Shown here piece by piece: positions 1 to 8,536 of a DNA stretch of 64,000 nucleotides. The stretch lies in NCBI RefSeq assembly GCF_023205015.1, contig NZ_CP096258.1, positions 2,356,001-2,420,000 of the forward strand, read 5' to 3'. Numbering within the stretch: position 1 is the stretch's first letter; each line of letters begins with the position of its first letter. The notes below the pieces were generated by a model, which had not been told where the DNA came from, ran no database searches, and saw only the letters and a list, made by a program, of their open reading frames with translations. A program made the position numbers and the translations under genes. This stretch comes from Providencia rettgeri (GTDB lineage Bacteria > Pseudomonadota > Gammaproteobacteria > Enterobacterales > Enterobacteriaceae).

Positions 1-1
1 C

Positions 2-97
2 AATATTCCCACTTTAAAAAGTACAGCTGCTTTTAATATGTACAAACACCTTGCTCATGTACTATCAGAACAATACCAATTGAGTGATAATAACTAG
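2..97 (+). CDS. yciN: YciN family protein, C-terminal fragment (cut by window edge)
   Basis: Only the last 31 codons are present; the gene begins before the window. The reading frame opening at base 2 ends in TAG at 95-97. The peptide contains STAAFNMYKHLAHVLSEQYQ, which closely matches the C-terminus of E. coli YciN as I remember it. YciN is a small cytoplasmic protein of unknown function. The neighbour sohB, in convergent orientation, is the same as in E. coli (topA-yciN-sohB), which supports the call. Confidence 0.85.
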   Translation, partial: NIPTLKSTAAFNMYKHLAHVLSEQYQLSDNN

Positions 98-121
98 TTA
101 ACACGTTTGCTCTTTATATAA

Positions 122-149
122 AAATTACCGGCTAACAAGCCGGTAATTT
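122..149. terminator. Bidirectional terminator between yciN and sohB
   Basis: A perfect 11-bp inverted repeat (AAATTACCGGC at 122-132, GCCGGTAATTT at 139-149) has a 6-nt loop. AT runs at both ends provide U-tracts for either direction, which suits two convergent genes. Confidence 0.85.
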
Positions 150-193
150 AATAGTAGATTTAAAAACGCTTATTCGCTAGGCGAAACTCAAAG

Positions 194-1240
194 TTACAAG
201 AGTGGTTTTTGTCCGCGTTGCCACCAGCGCAATAATAAGTTATCCACGCTCTTTGCCGCGCTTCCCATAAACTTATCCATCATTTTTTTACTTAATACAT
301 AACGAATGCTCACTATTTCCTTAGTATCAATCGCATTAATAATAAAATCATCACTCACACCAATATTATCCACAAGTCCTTTATCAAGCGCCTGTGAACC
401 ATACCAATACTCCCCTGTTGCCACTGCGGAAATGTCTAAGGATGGGCGGTTTTGATGAACAAATTGTTTAAATAATTCATGTGTTGAATTTAAATCTTCG
501 ACAAACTTCTTACGACCTTGCTCCGTATTCTCACCTAACATGGTCAATGTTCGTTTGTATTCACCCGCAGTATGAAGTTCAACATCAACATCATGTTTTT
601 TTAATAACCGATGAATGTTCGGAATTTGAGCGACAACGCCGATCGAACCAATAATGGCAAATGGCGCTGCAATAATTTTATCTGCAATGCAAGCCATCAT
701 GTATCCGCCACTCGCCGCAACTTTATCGACCGCAATAGTCAGCGGGATATTTTTTTCTTTGATCCTTAATAATTGTGAAGCCGCTAAACCATACCCATGA
801 ACCATTCCTCCAGGGCTTTCAAGTCTTAGCAATACCTCATCTTGTTGGTCAGCAACTGCAAGAATGGCACTGATTTCCTCACGTAAAGACGTGACTTCAC
901 GGGCATCCATGCTACCTTTGAAGTCTAATACATATAAACAAGGCTTTTTAACCCCTGTCTGGCCTAATTTAGCCCCTGTTTTCTCACTTTTTGATTTTGC
1001 TTTCTGCTGTTTTTTAAATGCCTTCAACCACGCTTTATGTTCTGGTTCATTCATTTTAATTTGTTGCATTTGGCGTTGGCGCTCACGATAACTTTCACCT
1101 AAGTCTGTGATTTTCAAAGCACCTTTTGTCCCTTGTCGACGCATGCCTGCACCAAACACAAAAACAGCTAGCAAAACTATCGCCACCAAAATTGTGACGA
1201 CTTTTGCTAAAAATAGCCCATATAATGAGAAATACTCCAC
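194..1240 (-). CDS. sohB: Inner-membrane S49 family peptidase SohB
   Basis: Probable periplasm-facing serine protease of the SppA/signal peptide peptidase S49 family. It has 348 residues, against 349 in E. coli. An N-terminal membrane segment (about residues 9-30) is followed by a charged Lys-rich linker (about 50-100) and the S49 domain. The expected Ser/Lys dyad is visible as S177 in AASGG and K229 in GEYKRTL. The start codon is GTG at 1240 with an AAGGA ribosome binding site just upstream. It is transcribed toward yciN and divergently from yciK. The physiological substrate is not established; E. coli sohB was found as a multicopy suppressor of htrA (degP) mutants. Confidence 0.95.
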   Translation of the reverse strand: MEYFSLYGLFLAKVVTILVAIVLLAVFVFGAGMRRQGTKGALKITDLGESYRERQRQMQQIKMNEPEHKAWLKAFKKQQKAKSKSEKTGAKLGQTGVKKPCLYVLDFKGSMDAREVTSLREEISAILAVADQQDEVLLRLESPGGMVHGYGLAASQLLRIKEKNIPLTIAVDKVAASGGYMMACIADKIIAAPFAIIGSIGVVAQIPNIHRLLKKHDVDVELHTAGEYKRTLTMLGENTEQGRKKFVEDLNSTHELFKQFVHQNRPSLDISAVATGEYWYGSQALDKGLVDNIGVSDDFIINAIDTKEIVSIRYVLSKKMMDKFMGSAAKSVDNLLLRWWQRGQKPLL

Positions 1241-1418
1241 AATCTGATCCTTTTGATGTTTATCTTAAATATAAAAATAATCTCACGATTACGCGCAAAC
1301 AACCAGAAAAAAACAGAGTTAGCGCGACAAACTTCGTTAATAACTATGTTAGATTAGCCAATTATCACAATCAGTGCGATGATAACCTTACATACTAATC
1401 ACAATAGTAGGAAAGAAT

Positions 1419-2183
1419 ATGCTCCAATATCAGCCTAGACAAGACCTATTGAAAGGTAAAACGATCCTCGTAACGGGTGCCGGTGATGGCATTGGCCGTG
1501 AAGCAGCTCTCACTTATGCGCGCTATGGTGCATCACTTATCCTTGTTGGTCGAACACAGCATAAATTACAATCCGTGAGTGATGAAATAACCGCTTTTGG
1601 TGGAAAAACTGCACCGTACTTTACGCTAGATTTATTAACTGCAACGATTGATGACTGCCACGCACTCGCCTCGCAAGTTACCTCTATTGCACCTTATCTG
1701 GATGGCGTTTTGCACAATGCTGGAATACTTGGTGTGGTTGCCCCTATCACTGAGCAGCCTAGTGACCTATGGCATGATGTTATGCAAATAAATGTTAATG
1801 CTACGTTTATGCTAACTCAAGCTTTACTCCCTCTATTGCTCAAAGCACCTAATGCCTCTTTAATCTTTACCAGTTCAAGCGTAGGTAAACAAGGTCGCGC
1901 GGGTTGGGGAGCCTATGCCGTCTCCAAATTTGCAACTGAAGGTTTAATGCAAGTATTATCCGAAGAATACAAGCAGAGCAATCTTCGAGTAAACTGTATT
2001 AATCCAGGCGGCACACGAACCTCAATGCGAGCAAGTGCATTCCCTGACGAAGATCCTCTTAAGTTAAAAACCCCTACTGATATCATGCCTATTTATATCT
2101 ATTTAATGGGTGATGATAGCCTGCGTAAAACAGGGGGAAGCTATGATGCTCAACCAGGGCGAAAACCGGGTGCTGCGGAGTAA
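1419..2183 (+). CDS. yciK: SDR family oxidoreductase YciK
   Basis: Cytoplasmic short-chain dehydrogenase/reductase, 254 residues (E. coli about 252). The Rossmann glycine motif TGAGDGIG lies near residue 20, the structural NAG motif near 95, and the catalytic Ser plus YAVSK (YxxxK) near 150-175. The real substrate is unknown. The ribosome binding site is GGAAAG before ATG 1419. Its stop lies 6 nt before btuR, whose ribosome binding site overlaps the yciK stop, so the two genes form an operon as in E. coli. Confidence 0.94.
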   Translation: MLQYQPRQDLLKGKTILVTGAGDGIGREAALTYARYGASLILVGRTQHKLQSVSDEITAFGGKTAPYFTLDLLTATIDDCHALASQVTSIAPYLDGVLHNAGILGVVAPITEQPSDLWHDVMQINVNATFMLTQALLPLLLKAPNASLIFTSSSVGKQGRAGWGAYAVSKFATEGLMQVLSEEYKQSNLRVNCINPGGTRTSMRASAFPDEDPLKLKTPTDIMPIYIYLMGDDSLRKTGGSYDAQPGRKPGAAE

Positions 2184-2189
2184 AAAACA

Positions 2190-2780
2190 ATGTCTCAAAG
2201 CCGACACGAAGAACGCCAGCAACGTTTAAAAGAAAAAGTGGATGCCCGAATTGAAGCTGCACAAATTGAACGGGGTATCGTGATTGTCTTTACTGGAAAT
2301 GGGAAAGGCAAAACAACCGCTGCTTTTGGCACAGTCTGCCGCGCGGTAGGTCATGGTAAAAAAACGGCCGTTGTTCAGTTTATTAAAGGTGGCTGGGATA
2401 ATGGTGAACGTGAATTACTCGAACCTCAAGGGGTTCCCTTCTATGTTATGTCAACCGGGTTCACATGGGAAACTCAAAACAAAGAAACAGACACCCTTGC
2501 CTGTATGGAAACATGGCAGCACGCCAAGCAATTGTTAAGCGATCCTCAGTACGATTTAGTCATTTTAGATGAGCTAACCTACATGGTGAGTTATCATTAC
2601 CTCGCTTTAGCAGAAGTGCTCCAAGCATTGCAAAGCCGCCCTGCCAATCAATCTGTCGTGATCACCGGCAGAGGTTGCCACCGAGACTTAATTGAGTTAG
2701 CCGATACAGTAACAGAAATGCGCCCTGTGAAACATGCGTTTGATATTGGAATTAAAGCTCAAAAAGGGATTGATTGGTAA
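2190..2780 (+). CDS. btuR: Cob(I)yrinic acid a,c-diamide adenosyltransferase (BtuR/CobA/CobO)
   Basis: Transfers the adenosyl group of ATP to reduced corrinoids, making adenosylcobalamin for salvage or synthesis. It has 196 residues, the family's usual length. The N-terminal helix is charged, and the P-loop GNGKGKTT lies at about residues 36-43. Further conserved segments VVQFIKGGW and VILDELTY are visible. It is translationally coupled to yciK (GGAG in the yciK stop region). I see no cobalamin riboswitch upstream, consistent with a salvage enzyme expressed with yciK. Confidence 0.96.
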   Translation: MSQSRHEERQQRLKEKVDARIEAAQIERGIVIVFTGNGKGKTTAAFGTVCRAVGHGKKTAVVQFIKGGWDNGERELLEPQGVPFYVMSTGFTWETQNKETDTLACMETWQHAKQLLSDPQYDLVILDELTYMVSYHYLALAEVLQALQSRPANQSVVITGRGCHRDLIELADTVTEMRPVKHAFDIGIKAQKGIDW

Positions 2781-2794
2781 TAATCCGATAATAG

Positions 2795-2825
2795 AGTGCA
2801 ATAGTAATATTTTTATTATTGCACT
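2795..2825 (+). terminator. Possible terminator after btuR
   Basis: A 9-bp inverted repeat (AGTGCAATA at 2795-2803, TATTGCACT at 2817-2825) lies 14 nt after the btuR stop. The arms are AT-rich and no clean U-tract follows, so the assignment is tentative. Confidence 0.45.
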
Positions 2826-3326
2826 TATGAACTATTCGCTAATTATAAGTTAACTATACTATTAGTTAACTTATAAAATTATTATTTAGCATTTATCATT
2901 AACAACACTAATTTAGCGTCCCCCCCAGATTGAAAATATTTTTTGGATGAGTGAGCTTTTTGCTAACTTTTATATATTAATTATCGAAATTATTTTATAA
3001 GGATTAAGAATAAATATAAAAATAATTAATGCTATTTGTTCCCTCTCCCTCGCAAATTAAAATGATTACGTATTGCTACGTGAGTAAAATCCACCTAACA
3101 GACTAAATCTGAGTAAAGTTAATACATTGATTAAAAAACAAATTAACCTATAACAGTAGATATTATTCCGCTTTTATTCAGTTTTAGTTAATTAACAATC
3201 AATAACGATATATTTACCCATGTTAACATTATTAATTTTATTTAGTTTTCTATTTAAGCATAATTAAACTGCAATAATGGATTGTTAGTTATCTTAGATT
3301 TTTCTATTTTATTTTAAGGGATATAT
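2826..3326. other. AT-rich intergenic leader of tpsA-like gene 1
   Basis: About 500 bp, very AT-rich, with no supportable gene. It holds the long upstream region of the first exoprotein gene. At 3080-3095 lies GTGAGTAAAATCCACC, which resembles blocks upstream of the second tpsA-like gene and of the tpsA remnant before tpsB. AT-rich DNA of this kind is typical of H-NS-silenced accessory genes, but no binding site can be proved by eye. Confidence 0.5.
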
Positions 3327-5474
3327 ATGAAAAACGTTCCAAATTCTCATTTAAGTTTCACCAGGTTGAAATTTAACCCCCTCTTTTTATGTGTTTCAAT
3401 AATTGTTGGAACCACGACTATTGCTCAAGCAGAAATTACACCAACTAATGGTGCTGGTATATTAAATCAAGGTAATGGACCCACTGTCGTTTATATTAAT
3501 AAACCAAGCCAAGCAGGTGTTTCCCATAATACCTATAGCCAATTTGATGTTGACCAAAAAGGCGTTATTTTAAATAACAGTGCAAAAAATTCTAATACCC
3601 TCATTGGCGGCAAAATTGGTGGCAATACCAATGTTGCCGGCGGGCGAGCTAAAGTTATCTTAAACGAAGTAAATTCAAATGCGGCAACCACATTAAATGG
3701 CATGATTGAGGTTGCCGGTGGCAAAGCACAAGTAATCGTTGCTAATGCATCCGGTGTTACATGTAACAACTGTGGCTTTATCAACACCAATCGTACAACA
3801 TTGACAACCGGTAAAGTAGAGCTAGCAAATGATGGTTCCATTGCTAACTATAATGTGCAGCAAGGTAAAGTTGCTATCAATGGCTCATTAGATACCAATT
3901 CTCCGACTGATTTAATTGCGCGTTCAGTGGCTATTAATGGCATTATTGATACGCAGCGCCTTAATGTGATAGCAGGAAACAATCACGTCAATTCAACTGG
4001 GAAAGTGACGGGCACTGCTACTGCGATTGGAACAAAACCCATTGTTGGGATTGATGTTTCATCGATTGGTGGTATGTATGCCAATAAAATTTCTTTAATA
4101 GCGACTGAAACCGGTGTCGGTGTCAGTAATTTAGGGGATATCGGTACCTATAATGGCGCGATTTCTATTGATACCGCAGGAACGGTGAATAATACCAATG
4201 GTAATATGAATGCAGGAGGTGATATAGATATTAAAGCAGCAAGCCTTACCAATAACGGCCGTATTGCAGGTAATAAAAACGTCAATATCACTGTTTCAGG
4301 AATGGGAACGATTAATAACGATAATGGCGATATCACATCCTATAACAATGATATTAATCTAAGTACATTAGGGGCACTAAGTAATAATCGTGGTTCAATA
4401 ATTGCTCAACAGAATGTCAATACGCTTTCCGATTCATTTGTAAATGATAATGGCATAGTTCAGTCTACTAAAGGTGACATGAACATTCACTCCATGAATA
4501 TAATTTACAACAGGGATAATCTCGCCAATCCAAATGATCCAGTAAAAGGGTTCAATGCCGGACGTGATATCACGATCAATGCCGTTCGTATTGTAAATGA
4601 AAACTCCAATATTACTGCAGGACGAGATAGCAAGATCAGCGCACAATCCGCGATTGATAACACATCAAATAGCAAAATCATTGCACAACGCCATGCAGAC
4701 ATCAGTACGATGAACTTAACGCAAACTAATTCTGAAATAAATGCCATTAATGGCCAGATGAATTTAGATGCATCGGTATCACTCACTAATGGGGGAACAT
4801 CGACCATTCATAGTGGCCGATTGATGAATATCAATGCAAATCAACTCACTAACTCAGGAGAAATTATCTCGAATAATGGTAAATCCGTCATTATTACTAA
4901 TTCAATGAGCAATCGTTCTGGTTACATTAAAGGAAATAATCTTACAATCAAGGCGCATAATATTGATAACCAAGCAGGTTTAATTAATGCTGAAAATAAT
5001 CTCGACATTGAAACTAGTTATTTGAATAACAATAACAGTAATGACTTTAAACTTGTTAATGCTAAATTTGGCCTAACAGACCAAAATGGTGGCCTACAAA
5101 CCAATAATGACACGATAAAAGTTAAAGGTGATACGTTATACAATACCAATGGCTCTATTGCTGCAAATGTAAATAACAATGCAGCTGCGCGTAACGATGT
5201 TGATATTAATCTCAAAGCAGCACTCAATAATAATTATGGCCAAATTACAGCCGCTAATAACCAAAAGCTTGATGTAGGTTCATTAGAAAACTACTCTGGT
5301 AAAGTGATAGCCGGTAAAAACCTAACTATTGACTCAAAAAACCGTATTAATAACCAATATGGGGTCTTAAGTTCTACTAATACCACGAAAATTACCAGTC
5401 CTATCGTCACTAATGGGACAACTGGAAGCATTTCAGGTAATCGAGTGATTATTGATTCTGCGATCACTAACTAA
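3327..5474 (+). CDS. Short TPS exoprotein with filamentous-haemagglutinin/haemolysin N-terminal domain (tpsA-like 1)
   Basis: Predicted two-partner secretion substrate of 715 residues. An N-terminal signal peptide (hydrophobic segment about residues 17-33, likely cut after AQA at 35) leads into the TPS domain (about 36-270). That domain carries the haemolysin-type motif TCNNCGF (C146, C149) and the conserved block YSQFDVDQKGVILNN. The rest is a run of degenerate Asn/Gly-rich repeats of the beta-helix type to the very end. No C-terminal toxin, VENN motif or adhesin domain is visible. Haemolysin or haemagglutinin TpsA proteins usually exceed 1,000 residues, so this is short, yet it ends at its own terminator. 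It is closely related to the gene at 16844. No transporter gene is adjacent; the only one in the window is at 19435. The start ATG follows AAGGG. Function unknown. Confidence 0.85.
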   Translation: MKNVPNSHLSFTRLKFNPLFLCVSIIVGTTTIAQAEITPTNGAGILNQGNGPTVVYINKPSQAGVSHNTYSQFDVDQKGVILNNSAKNSNTLIGGKIGGNTNVAGGRAKVILNEVNSNAATTLNGMIEVAGGKAQVIVANASGVTCNNCGFINTNRTTLTTGKVELANDGSIANYNVQQGKVAINGSLDTNSPTDLIARSVAINGIIDTQRLNVIAGNNHVNSTGKVTGTATAIGTKPIVGIDVSSIGGMYANKISLIATETGVGVSNLGDIGTYNGAISIDTAGTVNNTNGNMNAGGDIDIKAASLTNNGRIAGNKNVNITVSGMGTINNDNGDITSYNNDINLSTLGALSNNRGSIIAQQNVNTLSDSFVNDNGIVQSTKGDMNIHSMNIIYNRDNLANPNDPVKGFNAGRDITINAVRIVNENSNITAGRDSKISAQSAIDNTSNSKIIAQRHADISTMNLTQTNSEINAINGQMNLDASVSLTNGGTSTIHSGRLMNINANQLTNSGEIISNNGKSVIITNSMSNRSGYIKGNNLTIKAHNIDNQAGLINAENNLDIETSYLNNNNSNDFKLVNAKFGLTDQNGGLQTNNDTIKVKGDTLYNTNGSIAANVNNNAAARNDVDINLKAALNNNYGQITAANNQKLDVGSLENYSGKVIAGKNLTIDSKNRINNQYGVLSSTNTTKITSPIVTNGTTGSISGNRVIIDSAITN

Positions 5475-5492
5475 AATTGGTAACGATTAAAA

Positions 5493-5516
5493 AGGAGGTC
5501 GTTTGACCTCCTCTTC
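5493..5516 (+). terminator. Terminator after tpsA-like 1
   Basis: A stem AGGAGGTC (5493-5500) / GACCTCCT (5505-5512) with a GTTT loop, followed by a T-rich stretch, lies 18 nt after the stop codon. It indicates that the short exoprotein gene ends naturally as its own transcription unit. Confidence 0.75.
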
Positions 5517-5534
5517 ATTCGACTCATGACAGAA

Positions 5535-6248
5535 TTAATATTCTGAATTAATCACAACTTCTTCACCAAAGCGCCCTGCTTTTGGTAATGGTTGGTAAGA
5601 AGAGTTTGCAGCGCGTAAAATACGGACACCGCGAATACCTAACTCATGTGCTGCTGCGATATCGGCATCAGCATCACCATAATAGATGGTAAGTTTGTGA
5701 TCGCGCATCCAGCTTACTTTATTATTTTGGCCTGGCTCATCACCCGCAAAAATGACAGGTTGCATTTTATCTGCCGGTATTGCTAAACCTTCCTGAACGT
5801 ATTTAGTGACAGTTTCAGTTTTGGTTTTCGTACGGCCAGTGATGAAATAGACAGTATCACCGCGGTCTAAGTGCATTTTGACTAAATCAATACCCACTTG
5901 TTTTGGCATACTGAATTTATCCCACTCATTATTCATTTTTTCCCAAAATTGTTGATTTTTGAGATAGCTAAAATCGTTAGGTGAGAACTCTAATTTACCA
6001 CGGTAAAAGCCTGGACTCGAAAATAACACCGTATCATCGATATCAAATCCAACAGCCATCGGGGCTTTCCCTTCTAGGCTTTGTTTAATTTGTTCGATAG
6101 AAACCCAGTTAACAGGCTGCTGTTGAGCAAGTTCAACAACGGTAACGCCAGGGCTTACGGTTTCTGGCATCGGAATTTTAGCTTGAGACGTCGCGGTAAA
6201 ACTTAATGCCAATGCAATCGCACTCAAAGTCAGTGTTATTTTTTTCAT
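5535..6248 (-). CDS. aphA: Periplasmic class B acid phosphatase AphA
   Basis: Non-specific phosphomonoesterase and phosphotransferase of the DDDD/HAD superfamily that works as a periplasmic tetramer with Mg2+. It has 237 residues, the family's usual size. The signal peptide is residues 1-23 (cut after SQA). The nucleophile motif FDIDDT lies at about 68-73 (D69, D71), then TGRTKTKTE near 140, then the acidic YYGDADADI near 190. It stands alone between tpsA-like 1 and rluB, a position where E. coli has no gene, so it was probably acquired or moved with the neighbouring accessory gene. A possible CRP site and an 18-bp palindrome lie upstream. Confidence 0.96.
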   Translation of the reverse strand: MKKITLTLSAIALALSFTATSQAKIPMPETVSPGVTVVELAQQQPVNWVSIEQIKQSLEGKAPMAVGFDIDDTVLFSSPGFYRGKLEFSPNDFSYLKNQQFWEKMNNEWDKFSMPKQVGIDLVKMHLDRGDTVYFITGRTKTKTETVTKYVQEGLAIPADKMQPVIFAGDEPGQNNKVSWMRDHKLTIYYGDADADIAAAHELGIRGVRILRAANSSYQPLPKAGRFGEEVVINSEY

Positions 6249-6364
6249 GTTTTGTCCTTATTCAAGTTTATCCACTTAAACCATTCTTTATTTATCTGGA
6301 TAAACTGGGTAAGTAATAGGTCTATCTGTAAATTTGTCTTTATTATCAGTTAGCAACCCAGTAT

Positions 6365-6384
6365 TTTGTGAGTCACATCCCACA
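6365..6384 (-). promoter_or_regulatory. Possible CRP site upstream of aphA
   Basis: TGTGA-N6-TCCCA (6367-6382) lies about 120 bp before the aphA start and matches the CRP consensus TGTGA-N6-TCACA at 9 of 10 core bases. E. coli aphA is known to be under cAMP-CRP control. The site is inferred from sequence only. Confidence 0.35.
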
Positions 6385-6419
6385 AGAAGGGTCATACTAA
6401 GACTTTTAATTACATTAAA

Positions 6420-6437
6420 ATGAGATGAGCATCTCAT
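6420..6437. promoter_or_regulatory. Perfect 18-bp palindrome upstream of aphA
   Basis: ATGAGATG-AG-CATCTCAT is an operator-like dyad with 8-bp half sites, about 170-190 bp upstream of aphA in the 400-bp aphA-rluB gap. No U-tract follows, so it does not look like a terminator. The binding protein is unknown. Confidence 0.4.
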
Positions 6438-6589
6438 ATATATTATCTTTTATTGATAGGTTTCATCATAATGTGAACTAGACCATTAAATTTCTTATTA
6501 TTAATAAGGCTATGTTCAACTCAATCATTACCCTAAGGTCATTTCTCTCATATAAAAGCGAATATATTTTAATAGACAATACATTAGAT

Positions 6590-6621
6590 AAAAAAAACGC
6601 TGAGGGAGATGGTCTCAGCGT
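6590..6621 (-). terminator. Terminator of rluB
   Basis: The stem ACGCTGAG (6597-6604) / CTCAGCGT (6614-6621) is followed, on the minus strand, by a U-tract encoded by the A-run at 6590-6597. It lies just beyond the rluB stop. Confidence 0.85.
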
Positions 6622-6648
6622 GTTTAATATTAGAGAATTACAATCAGT

Positions 6649-7566
6649 CTAGATGCGAGTGCGACGTTTCGCTGTTGGTCTTGATGACTGACGTTTTGAT
6701 GCAGGACGTGATGCGACTTGTGTATGGCGTTTTACCGCACGGCGAATTTGGTTCGCTTTAATACGACGTTGGTCACGCTCAACTGCAACTTTACTTTCCG
6801 TTTCTACCGGCAATTCCACCAGCTCACGAAGATAGTTAGTTTGCGCTAAACCAAGCTCCGTCCATCCTCCACGAGGTAAACCTTTTGGTAAATCAATATC
6901 GCCATAACGCACACGGATTAAACGGCTGACTTGGACACCAACGGATTCCCAAAGGCGACGAACTTCGCGGTTACGCCCTTCAGTTAAAGTGACGTTAAAC
7001 CATTGGTTCATTCCTTCTCCACCACGGTAAGACACCGTTTTAAACGAAGCAGGGCCATCTTCCAGTTGTACGCCATTGATTAGCTGTCGAATTTTTGCAT
7101 CATTAATTTCACCAAACACGCGCACTGCATATTCACGTTCAACTTCACGACTAGGGTGCATTAAACGATTCGCTAGTTCACCATCTGTCGTGAATAATAA
7201 TAAGCCACTTGTGTTAACATCTAAACGGCCAACAGCAATCCAGCGTGCTCCCGTTAACCGTGGTAAACGATTAAAAACAGTTGGGCGCCCCTCAGGATCA
7301 TGACGTGTACATAATTCACCTTCAGGCTTGTAATAAGCCATGACACGGCAGATTTCCTTTTCAGCTTCTTTGATCGCTAATAAACGGCCATCCAAACGAA
7401 TTTTTGTTGCGGGTGTAACTTCAACACGGTCTCCTAGTGTAGCAATTTTGCCATCAACACTAATGCGACCCGCTTGCAGGAATGTTTCGATTTCTCGACG
7501 AGAACCATGCCCAGAACGAGCAAGGATTTTTTGTAATTTTTCAGTTTTTTGCGGTTTTACGCTCAT
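6649..7566 (-). CDS. rluB: 23S rRNA pseudouridine synthase RluB
   Basis: Makes pseudouridine 2605 (E. coli numbering) in helix 93 of 23S rRNA. It has 305 residues. The N-terminal S4 RNA-binding domain (about 10-65) is followed by the RsuA-type synthase domain with the catalytic aspartate in GRLDVNTSGL (D116), and by a basic Arg/Lys-rich tail (about 255-305). A longer open frame extends upstream to 7668, but the ATG at 7566 has an AGAGGG ribosome binding site and begins MSVKPQKTEK, which fits the family. It follows yciO in the same orientation, as in E. coli. Confidence 0.95.
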   Translation of the reverse strand: MSVKPQKTEKLQKILARSGHGSRREIETFLQAGRISVDGKIATLGDRVEVTPATKIRLDGRLLAIKEAEKEICRVMAYYKPEGELCTRHDPEGRPTVFNRLPRLTGARWIAVGRLDVNTSGLLLFTTDGELANRLMHPSREVEREYAVRVFGEINDAKIRQLINGVQLEDGPASFKTVSYRGGEGMNQWFNVTLTEGRNREVRRLWESVGVQVSRLIRVRYGDIDLPKGLPRGGWTELGLAQTNYLRELVELPVETESKVAVERDQRRIKANQIRRAVKRHTQVASRPASKRQSSRPTAKRRTRI

Positions 7567-7766
7567 GTAACCCTCTGCTGTCGCCTTCACAGGCGTCAAA
7601 TACCTTTTTGGTGCGTGATTTTTACCGCACCAAAAAGCAATGAATTTGAAAACCCGCGCATTATACACAGGTTTGTCCTGAACCCCTATTACTTATCTGT
7701 ATATCGCACTTTCAATACAATATTATTTAATTCAGTACTGAACCTTAGACTTTCCAATAGTGATAT

Positions 7767-8387
7767 TTACTCAAAAGGTGTTGGATCCCCAGTTCCGACT
7801 CGCGCCACAACCGGTGTATCATCAGTAAAGTCAATCACCGTTGTCGGCTTTTGCCCAATATAACCACCGTGGATCACTAAATCGACTTGTTTATCAAGTA
7901 AATCACGAATTTCTTCAGGGTCTGATTGCGTGAAGTCATCACCCGGCATAATCAAGCTGGTTGACATCAACGGTTCGCCAACCGCTTCGAGTAAATCCCG
8001 AGCAATCGGGTTCGACGGCACACGCAAACCTATGGTTTTCCGTTTTTCATTCATTAAGCGCCGGGGAACCTCTTTTGTTGCCCGTAAAATAAAGGTGTAA
8101 TTACCTGGCGTATTATTTTTAATTAAACGAAAAACGGTGTTATCAACATGTGCGTAGTTCGATAATTCAGAGAGATCTCTACACATTAATGTGAAATTAT
8201 GATTAGCATCTAGCTGACGGATACGACAGATACGCTGCAGAGCATCTTTGTCTTCTAAACGGCATCCAATGGCATACCCTGAATCTGTAGGGTAAACAAT
8301 CACACCGCCTTTATTCAGAATTTCAACACTCTGGCTAATAAGTCTTGCTTGAGGGTTATCCGGATGGACATAAAAAAACTGGCTCAT
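7767..8387 (-). CDS. yciO: YciO family protein (Sua5/YrdC-type, RNA-binding fold)
   Basis: 206-residue cytoplasmic protein of the Sua5/YrdC/YciO family. TsaC/Sua5 members make threonylcarbamoyl-AMP for t6A tRNA modification, while the cellular role of YciO is less certain. The KxR/SxN-like elements are visible as YPTDSGYAIGC near residue 35 and LRVPSNPIARDLLE near 135-150. The start is taken at ATG 8387, with AGAGGT 6-7 nt upstream and the typical MSQFFYVHPDNPQ opening; an in-frame ATG at 8429 has weaker support. It lies between rnm and rluB as in E. coli. Confidence 0.93.
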   Translation of the reverse strand: MSQFFYVHPDNPQARLISQSVEILNKGGVIVYPTDSGYAIGCRLEDKDALQRICRIRQLDANHNFTLMCRDLSELSNYAHVDNTVFRLIKNNTPGNYTFILRATKEVPRRLMNEKRKTIGLRVPSNPIARDLLEAVGEPLMSTSLIMPGDDFTQSDPEEIRDLLDKQVDLVIHGGYIGQKPTTVIDFTDDTPVVARVGTGDPTPFE

Positions 8388-8536
8388 ACATACCTCTAAT
8401 TTTTGGGTATCGACAGCATCATCCGGCAAAAATACCTATAAATGCTACTATCTCTTAATTCCATGAGATGACCTACTCAGAATAAATCATCACTTATAAT
8501 AATTATTTTACACCGCATTATTAATACATCAATTGA

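Noticed and set aside
2190..2780. Cobalamin riboswitch controlling btuR
   Set aside because: btuR starts 6 nt after yciK, leaving no space, and no B12-box-like sequence was seen upstream of yciK.
3327..5474. Contact-dependent inhibition (CdiA/CdiB/CdiI) system
   Set aside because: The exoproteins are too short, lack a VENN motif and toxin domain, and no immunity-type small gene follows either of them.
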